A program made the position numbers and the translations under genes. Positions 18,469 to 27,389 of a stretch of DNA of 64,000 nucleotides are shown here, piece by piece (position 1 is the first letter of the stretch; each line of letters opens with the position of its first letter). This DNA is from Phycisphaerae bacterium (lineage in GTDB: Bacteria; Planctomycetota; Phycisphaerae; SM23-33). The DNA lies in assembly GCA_018335035.1 (NCBI GenBank), contig JAGXKT010000008.1, positions 1 through 64,000 of the forward strand, written 5' to 3'. A model generated the notes under the pieces. It did not search any database, was not told the DNA's origin, and saw only the letters and a list, made by a program, of their open reading frames with translations.

Positions 18469-19467
18469 CTACACGCCGTTATCGAGGCACCACTTGACGG
18501 CGCGTTCGATGCCTTCCTCGTAGCTGACGGTGGGCTGCCAGTTGAGTTGCTTGCGGGCCTTCTCCGGGCTAAAGAAGCACCGCCGCCCCATCAGCCAGAC
18601 GGAATACCGCGTCACCAGCGGCGGGGTCTTCCGGCCGAACATGTGCCCGAACAGCTCCATCAGGAACGCCGCCGAGTACGCCACCTTGTAGGGGACCTTC
18701 TTGGTCACGGGCTTGGCGCCGAGGCACGCGGCGATCTTGTTGAGATACTCGCCCTGCGTGATCTCCCCATCGGCCGAGAGGTTGTACGCCTCGCCGAGCG
18801 CGGCGTCGGTGGTGCCCGCGAGGATGGCGCCCTCGGCCTCGTTGGCGGCGTAGGTGAGGTTCAGGCGGTTGGTGCCGTCGCCGATGAGCTTGGCCTTTCC
18901 GGCGCGGATGGCGCGGATGAGTCGCGGCATGGAGGCGCGATCACGCGGTCCATAAAGCCAGCTTGGTTTGACGACGGTCAGGGGGATCTCATTGCGCTCG
19001 TAGTAGCTCCAGGCGATGCGTTCGGCCTCGGCCTTGGCGCGGCTGTAGTAGCTCCAGCGGTGCAGGTCGACGCCCAGCGGCGCGGATTCGTCGAGGACGA
19101 GCCCTTCGCCGTCGGGATGCCCGTAGGCGGAAATGCTGCTGACGTGCACGAAGCGCTGAACGCCGGCGTCGCGGGCGGCGGTGAGCATGTTACGCGTGCC
19201 GTCGATGCTGATGGCGACGAACTCGCGCCACGGGCCCCAGTCGCCGACGCGTGCGGCCGCGTGGTAGACCGTCTCCACACCCTTGTGCGCCTCGATTAGC
19301 GACTTCGGATCGGTCACGTCGCCAGTGACAAGCTCGACGCCGAGCGATTCGAGAAAGCGCGTGTCGCTGGTTGGGCGGACCAGCGCGCGGACCGGTTGGT
19401 CGCGCTGGACGAGCTGTTGGGCGATGTGGCTACCGAGCAATCCGGTTGCGCCGGTAATCAGGTTCAT
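18469..19467 (-). CDS. NAD-dependent epimerase/dehydratase (extended SDR)
   Basis: 332 residues. The N-terminal Rossmann motif is TGATGLLGSH, and the SDR active site is the Tyr-x3-Lys in SYYSRAKAEAE, preceded by the Ser-containing HVSSISAYG. The overall pattern, including ending on PEKARKQLNWQP...GIERAVKW, matches extended SDRs of the 3-beta-hydroxysteroid/dihydroflavonol-4-reductase or NDP-sugar epimerase type. The substrate is not predictable. AGGAGA lies just upstream of the ATG at 19467. It stands alone, convergent with the GH3 gene and divergent from the protease gene. Confidence 0.88.
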   Translation of the reverse strand: MNLITGATGLLGSHIAQQLVQRDQPVRALVRPTSDTRFLESLGVELVTGDVTDPKSLIEAHKGVETVYHAAARVGDWGPWREFVAISIDGTRNMLTAARDAGVQRFVHVSSISAYGHPDGEGLVLDESAPLGVDLHRWSYYSRAKAEAERIAWSYYERNEIPLTVVKPSWLYGPRDRASMPRLIRAIRAGKAKLIGDGTNRLNLTYAANEAEGAILAGTTDAALGEAYNLSADGEITQGEYLNKIAACLGAKPVTKKVPYKVAYSAAFLMELFGHMFGRKTPPLVTRYSVWLMGRRCFFSPEKARKQLNWQPTVSYEEGIERAVKWCLDNGV

Positions 19468-19634
19468 GGCGTCTCCTGAGCTGCCCGGTGGCCTACACGG
19501 ACCGGACGAGAGGGCGGACTCTAAGGCGCCCGGCGGGCCTCGTCAAGGGCGGTTTTCGCTGGCCCGTCAGGGCGATGCGCTGGTAGGGTGACGCACGCCC
19601 GCCGAGCGGCGGGACAGATCGGGAGGGCGACGTC

Positions 19635-21200
19635 ATGCCCACACGCAACCTTATCTTCCTGGCGGTTCTGGCGGCGATTGCCGGCGGGTCCGTCGTGGCG
19701 TTCCATTGGGTGCAGTCGCGCCAGCAGCGCCGCCTGGTCGAACTGAGTGAGAACTACGCCGAAATCCACAGTCAGCTCATTCAAGCCGGCAGCGACATCC
19801 GCGCCTTGCGTGGCGTTGTGGCCCAGTCCGACGGCCCCCTGACGGCCGTGGACATCGCCCGCCGTCTCGAAAAGGGCATGCCGCAGTACGAGCTGACCGA
19901 TGCCGAACGCCAACGTGTGCTGGAAGGCGGCCTGCAGGGCGAGGTGGACGTGCTCCGTCAGATCACCGGCGACAAATACCTTCGCTACGTGCCACAGAGC
20001 CGGCGGGAGGCATTCACGGAGCGTATCGGCGGGACGGGGCGCGGTCTGGGGCTTCGATTCGAGCTTGGGGACGACGGTGCACGGATTACGGATGTTCTGG
20101 TCGGCTCGCCCGCCGACGCTGCGGGCCTGCGCGCCGGCGACCGCATTGTTGCTATCGACGAACAGCCCGTCGCAGCGATGGATGCATCGGCGGCGCGGTC
20201 GGCGCTGCACGGCCGGGTCGGGCGCAGCGCGGTGCTGGAAGTCATTCCCGTCGAGACGCCAAACGGTAACCCGAAGCGGCTGGATCTGACAGGGCGCCGC
20301 TTTGAGGTCGGCACGGTCGAAGGGCTTTACCGCCACGGCGACGGGCGATGGCACTATCGGTTGCCGGACGCGGCGTGGAAGTACCGCCCCGAGGACGAGG
20401 CCTCGGGCGGGCTGCATTACTTGCGGGTAAGCGAGCTGACGAGCCAAACGCACCGGCAACTGCGGCGAGCGATTCGCCGCATGGGTCGACCGCAGGGGCT
20501 GATTCTCGATCTCCGCGATAATCCGGGAGGCCAGCCGCAACCCGCTGCTGAGGTCGCCAACCTGTTTGTCTCCGCGGGATTGCTGTTCCGCACGGTCAGC
20601 ATTTTCGACGGGGAAGCGTCGGAGAAGTCGTTTGCCGCGCACGCCGAGGGCACGTACGGACCAGAGATGCGGATGGTGGTTCTGACTAACGGTCAGACGG
20701 CTTCGGCGGCGGAGATCGTCGCCGGTACGCTGCGTGCCCATGGGCGGGCGGTGCTTGTCGGCGGTCGCACGTACGGCAAGCCGTGGGTTCAGAGCATCAT
20801 GCCGGTGGGCGAGTTGGGGCTGATCATTCATAGCACGGGATGGTATTTCCTCGGCCGCCCCAGCGATGTTCCCCCTGCAGCTCGCCGTCGAAGCGAGTAC
20901 ATCACGCCTGATGTCGCCGTGCAGGCCCGCACGTTCGACGAAGGCGAAACGGGTAAGCTTCTCCATGCCCGCCTGCGCGCCCGAATGCGCGCCATGCCGC
21001 GACCATGGCGCGATGCGCTTGCCGACGATACGGACGCGGCGCGATGGGAGGAGTCGCCTGTGGTGCAATGGCTCTGGCTTGATGCGCCGCTGGCCGCCGC
21101 CGTCGAGATGCTGAAGTCGCCGAAGCGGTACGAAGCCATCTTGACGCAGCGCCCCGACTGGTTCCGCACCCCGACGACGGACACGGCCAATGGTGACTAG
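19635..21200 (+). CDS. S41-family carboxy-terminal processing protease with PDZ domain
   Basis: 521 residues. An N-terminal membrane anchor/signal (LIFLAVLAAIAGGSVVAFHW) precedes a short coiled region, a PDZ domain at about 130-205 (LGLRFELGDDGARITDVLVG, AGLRAGDRIVAID) and the tail-specific protease core. The catalytic Ser357 is in NGQTASAAEIVAG and Lys382 in GGRTYGKPWVQ, the correct 25-residue spacing for CtpA-type Ser/Lys proteases. It should cut C-termini of periplasmic or membrane proteins. GGGAGG precedes the ATG, and the tsaD start follows its stop by only 4 bp, so the two are probably co-transcribed. Confidence 0.92.
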   Translation: MPTRNLIFLAVLAAIAGGSVVAFHWVQSRQQRRLVELSENYAEIHSQLIQAGSDIRALRGVVAQSDGPLTAVDIARRLEKGMPQYELTDAERQRVLEGGLQGEVDVLRQITGDKYLRYVPQSRREAFTERIGGTGRGLGLRFELGDDGARITDVLVGSPADAAGLRAGDRIVAIDEQPVAAMDASAARSALHGRVGRSAVLEVIPVETPNGNPKRLDLTGRRFEVGTVEGLYRHGDGRWHYRLPDAAWKYRPEDEASGGLHYLRVSELTSQTHRQLRRAIRRMGRPQGLILDLRDNPGGQPQPAAEVANLFVSAGLLFRTVSIFDGEASEKSFAAHAEGTYGPEMRMVVLTNGQTASAAEIVAGTLRAHGRAVLVGGRTYGKPWVQSIMPVGELGLIIHSTGWYFLGRPSDVPPAARRRSEYITPDVAVQARTFDEGETGKLLHARLRARMRAMPRPWRDALADDTDAARWEESPVVQWLWLDAPLAAAVEMLKSPKRYEAILTQRPDWFRTPTTDTANGD

Positions 21201-21204
21201 CTAG

Positions 21205-22284
21205 ATGCACATCCTCGGCATTGAGACGAGTTGTGACGAGACCGGATGCGCCGTGGTCGTCGACGGCCGCGCGGTGCTATCCAATGTCGTTGCCAGCCAG
21301 GTCGAGCTTCACGCCCGCTTCGGTGGTGTGGTGCCGGAGATCGCCAGCCGCGCGCACATCGAGGCGATCAACCCGATTATCGCCAGGGCCCTCGCCGAGG
21401 CCGACTGCGGCCGGAAGGACGTCGCCGCCGTCGCCGTCACGCACGAGCCGGGACTGATCGGCTCGTTGCTGGTCGGGCTGATGGCCGCCAAGACGCTCGC
21501 CTGGGCGTGGGGCGTGCCGCTGATCGGCGTCAATCACGTCTACGCCCACGCGTATGCCCCCGCGCTGTATCGCCCCGGCCGGGACGAGCCGCCGGCGCCC
21601 ATCGAGCCGCCGGCCGTGGCGCTGATCTGCTCGGGCGGGCACACGGCGCTGTATCGTTACGACGGGCCGACGGAGCTGGAACTGCTGGGCAGCACGATCG
21701 ACGACGCCGCCGGCGAGGCGTTCGACAAGGTCGCCAGCATCCTGACCCTGGGCTATCCGGGCGGACCGTCGGTGGAAAAAGCCGCCCGCGACGGCAACCC
21801 GGCGGCCGTGGAGTTCCCCCGCTCGCTGCTGAAGGGCCAATCGCTGGATTTCTCCTTCAGCGGGCTCAAGACCGCCGTGCTGTATCACGTCAACGGCGTG
21901 CCCGGACGCCGGCGCGAGGTAGCCGGCGAGACCGCCCATCCCAACGCCGGGCGAGGCATCGAGAACTTCACGCAGCGCGAGATTGCGGACACGGCTGCGA
22001 GCTTCCAAGCAGCCGTGGTGGACGTCCTGCGGATCAAGCTGCGCCGGGCCGCTCGGCAGATCGGCGCGCGGACGCTGATTCTCGGCGGGGGGGTCTCGGC
22101 GAACTCGGCCCTGCGCGCCGCGGCCGGCGAACTGGCCGATGACCTCGGCTGCTCGCTGCGCCTGCCGGCGATGGCGCACTGCGTAGACAACGGCGCGATG
22201 ATCGCCGGGTTGGCGTATCACGAGTTGCGCGCCGGGCGAACAAGCGGGCTGGACCTCGCTGCGCGCGCGACGGTGCGTGGATGA
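21205..22284 (+). CDS. tsaD: tRNA N6-adenosine threonylcarbamoyltransferase TsaD
   Basis: 359 residues, normal length. It transfers the threonylcarbamoyl group to A37 of ANN-decoding tRNAs (t6A), with TsaB/TsaE partners not seen here. Signature text: ILGIETSCDETGCAVV at the N-terminus, the metal-binding HVYAH with His111 and His115, the nucleotide-binding ICSGGHTALY, GEAFDKVASILTLGYPGGP, FSFSGLKTAV and the C-terminal CVDNGAMIAGLAYHE. It begins 4 bp after the protease gene. Confidence 0.97.
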   Translation: MHILGIETSCDETGCAVVVDGRAVLSNVVASQVELHARFGGVVPEIASRAHIEAINPIIARALAEADCGRKDVAAVAVTHEPGLIGSLLVGLMAAKTLAWAWGVPLIGVNHVYAHAYAPALYRPGRDEPPAPIEPPAVALICSGGHTALYRYDGPTELELLGSTIDDAAGEAFDKVASILTLGYPGGPSVEKAARDGNPAAVEFPRSLLKGQSLDFSFSGLKTAVLYHVNGVPGRRREVAGETAHPNAGRGIENFTQREIADTAASFQAAVVDVLRIKLRRAARQIGARTLILGGGVSANSALRAAAGELADDLGCSLRLPAMAHCVDNGAMIAGLAYHELRAGRTSGLDLAARATVRG

Positions 22285-22326
22285 CGACGCTGTAGAATGT
22301 CGCAAGCGCTCTATAATGGGACCGCT

Positions 22327-23085
22327 ATGGATGCCGAGACGCTGAGAGAACTGCTGGCCCGGGTTCGCGACGGGCAGGTGGACCCGGATGCGGCGCTGGA
22401 GCGGCTGCGGCACCTGCCGTTCGAGCGGACGGACTGCGCCACGGTGGACCACCACCGGGCGATCCGTTGCGGCTTCGGCGAGGTCATTTACTGCGCCGGC
22501 AAGACGCCCGAGCAGGTTCGCGACATCTTCGCCCGCCTGGCGGAGAACAACCCCACCGTGCTGGCGACCCGCGCCGACCGGGCCCACTACGACGCCGTCG
22601 CCGAGGCGATCGACGCGTCGACGTATCACGAAACCGCCCGGGCGATCACTTTGCGTCGCGAGCCGGTGGCGCCGGTCGGCCACGTGGCGATCGTCGCGGC
22701 CGGCACGACGGACCTGCCCGTCGCCGAGGAGGCGCGCGTGACCGCGGCGATCATGGGCGCTCGGGTGACGACGCACTACGACGTGGGCGTGGCGGGGTTG
22801 CATCGGCTGCTTGCCGCCGCAGAGGCGCTCCAGGCGGCCCACGTCATCGTCGCCGTCGCCGGCATGGAAGGGGCGCTGGCGGGCGTGGTCGGCGGGCTGG
22901 TGGGCGTGCCGGTGATCGGCGTGCCGACCTCGGTGGGCTACGGGGCGAGCTTCGGCGGCGTTTCGGCGCTGCTGACGATGCTCAACAGTTGCGCCTCGAA
23001 CGTCAGCGTGGTGAACATCGATAACGGCTTCGGGGGCGGCTACATCGCGGCGCTGATCAATCGCCGAGCCGCATCAGCGGAGTGA
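22327..23085 (+). CDS. larB: Pyridinium-3,5-biscarboxylic acid mononucleotide synthase LarB
   Basis: 252 residues matching LarB, the PurE-like carboxylase/hydrolase that starts synthesis of the nickel-pincer cofactor from nicotinic acid adenine dinucleotide. The C-terminal PurE-like Rossmann domain shows VAIVAAGTTDLPVAEEA, TTHYDVGVAGLHRLL, VAGMEGALAGVVGGLVGVPV and IGVPTSVGYGASFGG. ATG at 22327 is taken as the start. Its partners larC and larE are not in this window. It is 14 bp before the NAD(P)HX dehydratase gene. Confidence 0.92.
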   Translation: MDAETLRELLARVRDGQVDPDAALERLRHLPFERTDCATVDHHRAIRCGFGEVIYCAGKTPEQVRDIFARLAENNPTVLATRADRAHYDAVAEAIDASTYHETARAITLRREPVAPVGHVAIVAAGTTDLPVAEEARVTAAIMGARVTTHYDVGVAGLHRLLAAAEALQAAHVIVAVAGMEGALAGVVGGLVGVPVIGVPTSVGYGASFGGVSALLTMLNSCASNVSVVNIDNGFGGGYIAALINRRAASAE

Positions 23086-23098
23086 CGGGAGCAGACCC

Positions 23099-24076
23099 AT
23101 GACGGCTTCAAACGGGCAGAACGTTCACCGTATCGAGACACTCGAGTTACTCCCGCCGCGCGCGCCGGACGGGCACAAGGGTGATTACGGCCGGGTCCTC
23201 GTCGTCGGCGGCTCGCGGGGGATGGTCGGCGCCGTGGCGCTGGCGGCCAATGCGGCATTGCGCGGCGGGGCGGGGTTGGTGACGTTTGCCGCGCCGCAAC
23301 CGGTGCAGTTGACCATCGCGGGCCTGGCGCCGTGTGCCACCTCGATCGCGCTGGCGTGCGACGACGCCGGGTTGCTTGCGCCGGAGGCCGAGCAGCAACT
23401 GGCCGGTGTTGCCGCCGGCTGCGACGTGTTCGCCGTCGGGTGCGGATGGGGCGTCGGGTCCGGGCAGAAGGACCTGCTGGCCTGGGCGCTGGGCCAGTCC
23501 CGCCCGATGGTCTGCGACGCCGACGGGTTGAACAACCTCGCGGGGCTCAGCGGCTGGCAGACGGTGCGGAGTTGCCCGCTCATCCTGACGCCGCATCCTG
23601 GCGAGATGGCCCGCCTGACGGGACGCGACGCCTCGGATATTCAGTCCGACCGCGAGACCGCCGCGCGGCAGGCCGTGCTGGACTGGGCGGGTTCGCCGCG
23701 ACCCGGCTGCGCCCCGTTCGTCGTGGTCCTCAAGGGCGCCGGAACCGTTGTGACGGACGGGCGGCGGGTCTACGTCAACGACACGGGCAACCCCGGGATG
23801 GCGACCGGCGGCGCGGGTGATGTGCTGACCGGGCTGATCGCCGCGCTGCTCGGCCAGGGCATGCTGCCGTTCGAGGCGGCGTGCCTGGGCGTCTACGCAC
23901 ATGGGCTGGCGGGTGACCTGGCCGCGGCGGCGCTGGGCCGGCTTGGACTGATCGCCTCGGATCTTCTGGATTTTCTGCCGGCCGCGTTGGAGGAGGCCCA
24001 CGGTCGGCCGATTGCACGGGCCGACGCGGTCATCGACGCCGACGAGGATGGCGACACGGACGCGGAGGGCGACTGA
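23099..24076 (+). CDS. nnrD: ADP-dependent (S)-NAD(P)H-hydrate dehydratase
   Basis: 325 residues. It repairs damaged NAD(P)H by dehydrating the S-hydrate form. Ribokinase-like fold: GDYGRVLVVGGSRGMVGAV at the N-terminus, CDADGLNNL in the middle, ILTPHPGEMARL, and the catalytic-site block NPGMATGGAGDVLTGLIAAL. Only the kinase-like dehydratase half is present; the epimerase (NnrE) domain often fused in bacteria is missing. The last about 25 residues are acidic and unlikely to be structured. Confidence 0.93.
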   Translation: MTASNGQNVHRIETLELLPPRAPDGHKGDYGRVLVVGGSRGMVGAVALAANAALRGGAGLVTFAAPQPVQLTIAGLAPCATSIALACDDAGLLAPEAEQQLAGVAAGCDVFAVGCGWGVGSGQKDLLAWALGQSRPMVCDADGLNNLAGLSGWQTVRSCPLILTPHPGEMARLTGRDASDIQSDRETAARQAVLDWAGSPRPGCAPFVVVLKGAGTVVTDGRRVYVNDTGNPGMATGGAGDVLTGLIAALLGQGMLPFEAACLGVYAHGLAGDLAAAALGRLGLIASDLLDFLPAALEEAHGRPIARADAVIDADEDGDTDAEGD

Positions 24077-24136
24077 CAGGAACCGTCGCGAGGTGCCGGG
24101 CGAGCGGACTTCCGCCGCCCCGGTTGGCGGCTTAGA

Positions 24137-25096
24137 ATGCTCCGGATGAGCGCACGCCTGATCCAAGGTCTGCAAAACGTCGACGACGCCCTCCGCGGCG
24201 GGGTCGTGACGGTCGGAAATTTCGACGGCGTCCACCGCGGGCACCAGTCGATCCTGCAAACGGCCCGCGCGCTGGCCGACGCGTCGGATGCGGCCGTCGC
24301 GGCCGTGACGTTTGACCCGCCGCCCGATGGCGTGCTCCGACCCGGTCATGTCGTGCAGCGCCTCACGCCGCATCGCGTGCGGTGCGAGCATCTCGCCGTG
24401 GCGGGCGCCGACGCCGTCGTCGCGATTCGTGCCGAGCCGCGAGTGCTGAACATGCTGCCGGAGGACTTCATCGTGGAAGTGCTCGTGGCGCGGTTCGCCC
24501 CGCGGCACGTGGTGGAGGGGTGCAACTTTCGCTTCGGGCGCGACCGGGGCGGCGACGTGGAAACGCTCGCGCGGTTCGGCTCGCGCCACGGCTTCGACGT
24601 TCACGTGGTCGAGCCGGTCATGGTCGAGATCGACGGCACACCGGTGCGGGTCTCCAGCACGCGGATTCGTCGTCTGGTCGCCGACGGGCGGATCGAACAG
24701 GCCAACAGCTGTCTGGGGCGTGCGTTCACGTTGTACGGGACGGTCCGGGCGGGTGCCGGTCACGGCCGGCTGCTGAAGTTCCCCACGTGCAACATCGACC
24801 CGGTCGAGCAGGTTGTCCCCGCCGACGGGGTCTACGCCGCCGTGGCGATCGTCGACGGCGCGCGCCACGCCGCGGCCGTGAGCATCGGCAACAAGCCGAC
24901 GCTCGGCCCGGCGCCGCGGCGCGAGGTCGAGGCCTTTCTTCTCGATGCCGATGGGGATTACTATGACCGCGAACTGGCGTTGGCGTTGTACGCCCGCCTG
25001 CGCGACCAGCGGCGCTTTGACGGCGCCGAGCAGTTGAGCGCGCAAATTGCAAAGGACGTCGCCCGTGTGCGGGACATCTGCGAACAACGCGTTTGA
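24137..25096 (+). CDS. ribF: Bifunctional riboflavin kinase/FAD synthetase RibF
   Basis: 319 residues (316 if the ATG at 24146 is used; neither start has a strong ribosome site). It makes FMN and FAD from riboflavin and ATP. The N-terminal nucleotidyltransferase has VTVGNFDGVHRGHQSI and CNFRFGRDRGGDVETL, then the VSSTRIRRLVADG KMSKS-like segment. The C-terminal flavokinase shows LKFPTCNI, DGVYAAVAIVDG, SIGNKPTLG and VEAFLLDADGDYYD. The 3' end overlaps the DHH phosphoesterase start, consistent with translational coupling. Confidence 0.95.
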   Translation: MLRMSARLIQGLQNVDDALRGGVVTVGNFDGVHRGHQSILQTARALADASDAAVAAVTFDPPPDGVLRPGHVVQRLTPHRVRCEHLAVAGADAVVAIRAEPRVLNMLPEDFIVEVLVARFAPRHVVEGCNFRFGRDRGGDVETLARFGSRHGFDVHVVEPVMVEIDGTPVRVSSTRIRRLVADGRIEQANSCLGRAFTLYGTVRAGAGHGRLLKFPTCNIDPVEQVVPADGVYAAVAIVDGARHAAAVSIGNKPTLGPAPRREVEAFLLDADGDYYDRELALALYARLRDQRRFDGAEQLSAQIAKDVARVRDICEQRV

Positions 25097-26066
25097 GCAG
25101 ATCGTCGAGCGATTGGCAGCGGCCGATTCGCTCCTGCTCGTGACGCATGCCCGCTCGGACGGTGACGCCCTGGGCAGCATCCTCGCGCTGGCGCGTGCGG
25201 CCGAGGGCGCCGGAAAAACCGCGCGCCTGCTCGTGCCCGATCAGCCCCCGCCGCGATACGGTTTTCTGCTTGGCGAGCGGCCGGTCGCCTCGGGCGGGCA
25301 GTTTGCCGCTCTGGGCGACGCTGCCGATCTCGTCGTCATCGTCGATACGTGCGCGCTGGGGCAGTTGGAGGGGTTGGAAGACGCCATCGCTGCCCGGCGC
25401 GACAAGATCGTCGTGGTCGACCACCACGCCACGGCCGACGACATCGCCTCGGTTCGCTGGATGGACACCGCCGCCGCGGCCGCCGGCGTGATGGTCTCCG
25501 AATTGCTCGATGCGCTGGACTGGCCCGTGGACCTGCACACCGCCGTCGCGCTGACCACGGCGGTCACGACGGACACGGGCTGGCTGCGCTACGCCAACAC
25601 GGACGGCCGGGCGCTGCGCGCCGTGTCACGCTGGCTGGACCAGGGCGTGCGTCCGGATGAGCTGTTCCGCGAGATCTACCAGTCGGATCGCCCCGAGCGG
25701 ATCGCCTTGCTGGCGCGGACGCTGGCGGGCCTGCGCCTTTACGCAGGCGGGCGCCTGGCCGTGATGGTCATCCGCGACGCCGACTTCGCCGCGACGGGCG
25801 CGCGGGCCGACGAAACGGAGAACTTCGTCAACGAGGCCATGCGGCTGGGCTCTGTTGACACGGCTGTGACGTTGGTGGAAAACGGCGCATGCGTCCGCGT
25901 GAGCTTGCGCAGCCGCGGCGCGATTGACGTGTCCGAAATCGCCCAGCGCTTCGGCGGCGGGGGCCACAGCCGGGCGGCCGGGCTGCGACAGCACGACCCG
26001 ATCGACCAACTCGCCTCGCAGCTCATCGAGGCCTGCACGACCGCGCTCGACGACGCGCGCGAATAA
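25065..26066 (+). CDS. DHH/DHHA1 phosphoesterase (NrnA-like oligoribonuclease)
   Basis: 333 residues if started at GTG 25065, which has AAAGGAC 8 bp upstream; a TTG at 25047 would add six residues. Metal-binding motifs: HARSDGDALGS, IVDTCAL, VVVDHHATADD, and the DHHA1 end GGGGHSRAAGL. Family members degrade nano-RNA and cyclic-dinucleotide products, or 3'-phosphoadenosine phosphate. The start lies within the end of ribF (32 bp overlap). Confidence 0.9.
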   Translation: MCGTSANNAFEQIVERLAAADSLLLVTHARSDGDALGSILALARAAEGAGKTARLLVPDQPPPRYGFLLGERPVASGGQFAALGDAADLVVIVDTCALGQLEGLEDAIAARRDKIVVVDHHATADDIASVRWMDTAAAAAGVMVSELLDALDWPVDLHTAVALTTAVTTDTGWLRYANTDGRALRAVSRWLDQGVRPDELFREIYQSDRPERIALLARTLAGLRLYAGGRLAVMVIRDADFAATGARADETENFVNEAMRLGSVDTAVTLVENGACVRVSLRSRGAIDVSEIAQRFGGGGHSRAAGLRQHDPIDQLASQLIEACTTALDDARE

Positions 26067-26172
26067 ATCTCGCGCCTGCCGCGGCGCGAGATTCGCCCCG
26101 TCCTGCGGGCGCCAACGTGCCTGAGCGGGCACCGCTACGCGGCGTCGCGGCGGAAAAAGCTCGCCCGGCGGC

Positions 26173-26201
26173 TTGACGAACCCGCGTCCGGCCGCTACAG
26201 T
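26173..26201 (+). promoter_or_regulatory. Sigma-70-type promoter of the cobalamin riboswitch transcript
   Basis: TTGACG at 26173-26178 and TACAGT at 26196-26201 are separated by 17 bp. The predicted start, about 26208, falls exactly at the first base of the riboswitch P1 stem, which supports both calls. Confidence 0.65.
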
Positions 26202-26208
26202 ACCACAC

Positions 26209-26409
26209 GTTGCAGGTGGCTCGGCGAACGCCGGGCTGACAAAAGGGAAGGCCGTGAGAATCGGCCGCGGACGCGCCGCTGTAACCGGCGACGAACGCTG
26301 CAAAAGGCCACTGACCTCGTGCGTAGCGAGGTTGGGAAGGCGCAGCCAGTAGGATGATCCCGACGACGTCGGGGTCGCGACCCGGAAGCCAGAAGACCTG
26401 ACCTGCAAT
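26209..26409 (+). ncRNA. Cobalamin (adenosylcobalamin) riboswitch
   Basis: The conserved elements occur in order: the P1 strand TTGCAGGT, AAAAGGGAAG (26241-26250), GTGAGAATC (26254-26262), CGCCGCTGTAA, GCCACTG (26307-26313), GGGAAGG (26334-26340), CAGTAGGATGA and the 3' GCCAGAAGACCTG (26388-26400), closed by ACCTGCAAT. This is the B12 aptamer core. An intrinsic terminator follows 65 bases later, so cobalamin binding probably promotes transcription stop. The first gene downstream is the PEP-CTERM protein at 26770, not a familiar B12 transport or synthesis gene. Confidence 0.93.
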
Positions 26410-26473
26410 CGACCTGGAACGGCCATCGCGGTACGTGGCCGGTCGGGACGATGCAGCCAACGGTTCGCAATCG

Positions 26474-26510
26474 ACCCCGGCCCCTCGACCGCGAGGGCGC
26501 CGGGGTTTTT
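26474..26510 (+). terminator. Intrinsic terminator downstream of the B12 riboswitch
   Basis: ACCCCGGC (26474-26481) pairs with GCCGGGGT (26499-26506), extended by CCCTCG (82-87) with CGAGGG (92-97), and is followed by a run of five T. Placed after the aptamer and before any gene, it is the likely expression platform; the antiterminator partner is not obvious by eye. Confidence 0.8.
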
Positions 26511-26769
26511 GTGTGGCCGCTCGCGGACCGGCGGCTGGTACTCGCCCTCCGCTTCGGTCGTCTTCGCACATTCCCCTCAGGTCGTCGGCCGGTATGCCTT
26601 GCGCCCGGGCAGACCGGCCAACGCTCGATGGGCTCGCGGAAATGTGTAAGGAGATCGCCCCCATGCCGTAACCGACCGGATGTGCGCTCGACGTGTTGGA
26701 TGGCTGTTTGCCGAAGGCGGCGGACCCCGCAGGGCTGCCGCAAGCTCTCAAAACATAGAGGAGAACGCA

Positions 26770-27330
26770 ATGCTCACAGGACGCTCCATTGCCGTGTGTC
26801 TGGCCGTCGCGCTGTGCGGGACGGCAGCCACGGCCGCAACCCATGACTTCAACGGAACCCCGGTGGATATCGAATACTGGTGCGGGTACGGATCCTCGAC
26901 GAGCGGCACGAACGAGGCCGTCTGCGTCGTGGACTACGCCGATGGGAACTCGTTCGCCTTCGGATACAAGTGGCCGGGCGACGAGACCCGCACCGGTTAC
27001 GACATGCTGGCCGCGGCCGATCTCGGCGGCGCCCTCGAGGTGGACCTCTCCTGGTGGGACGACATGGGCGCGTTTATCGACGCTATTGAATACGACGGCA
27101 ACACCACGACGAACTGGTGGGCCTATTGGACGTCCGCGGACGGGCAGAGCTGGGATCCCCCTACGGTCGGCATGTCCGGCCGGACGCTCAGCGACGGGGA
27201 TTGGGATGGCTGGAGCGCCGCGGCCGATTTCGGCAGCGAGCCACCGGCGGTTCCGGCGCCGGAGCCGGCCTCGATGGGGTTGTTCCTGTTGGCGGGCGTG
27301 GGATTGCTGAGACGGCGCCACCGACGCTAG
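26770..27330 (+). CDS. PEP-CTERM exported protein under B12 riboswitch control
   Basis: 186 residues. GAGGAG precedes the ATG. A signal peptide ([17 protein letters not shown]) is followed by an about 130-residue Trp/Tyr/Gly-rich domain ([62 protein letters not shown]). It ends with the exosortase sorting signal: VPAPEPAS, a hydrophobic helix and RRRHRR. It should be exported, cut by an exosortase and left at the cell surface. I do not know the domain's function. Because the only upstream control is a cobalamin riboswitch, a surface role in cobalamin or cobalt capture is a reasonable inference, not a demonstrated one. Confidence 0.88.
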   Translation: MLTGRSIAVCLAVALCGTAATAATHDFNGTPVDIEYWCGYGSSTSGTNEAVCVVDYADGNSFAFGYKWPGDETRTGYDMLAAADLGGALEVDLSWWDDMGAFIDAIEYDGNTTTNWWAYWTSADGQSWDPPTVGMSGRTLSDGDWDGWSAAADFGSEPPAVPAPEPASMGLFLLAGVGLLRRRHRR

Positions 27331-27389
27331 ATGGAGCGGTCCGGCCGGGCGGATCGGCGCGTCCGCCCGGCGCGGGCCGATCGACGCAC

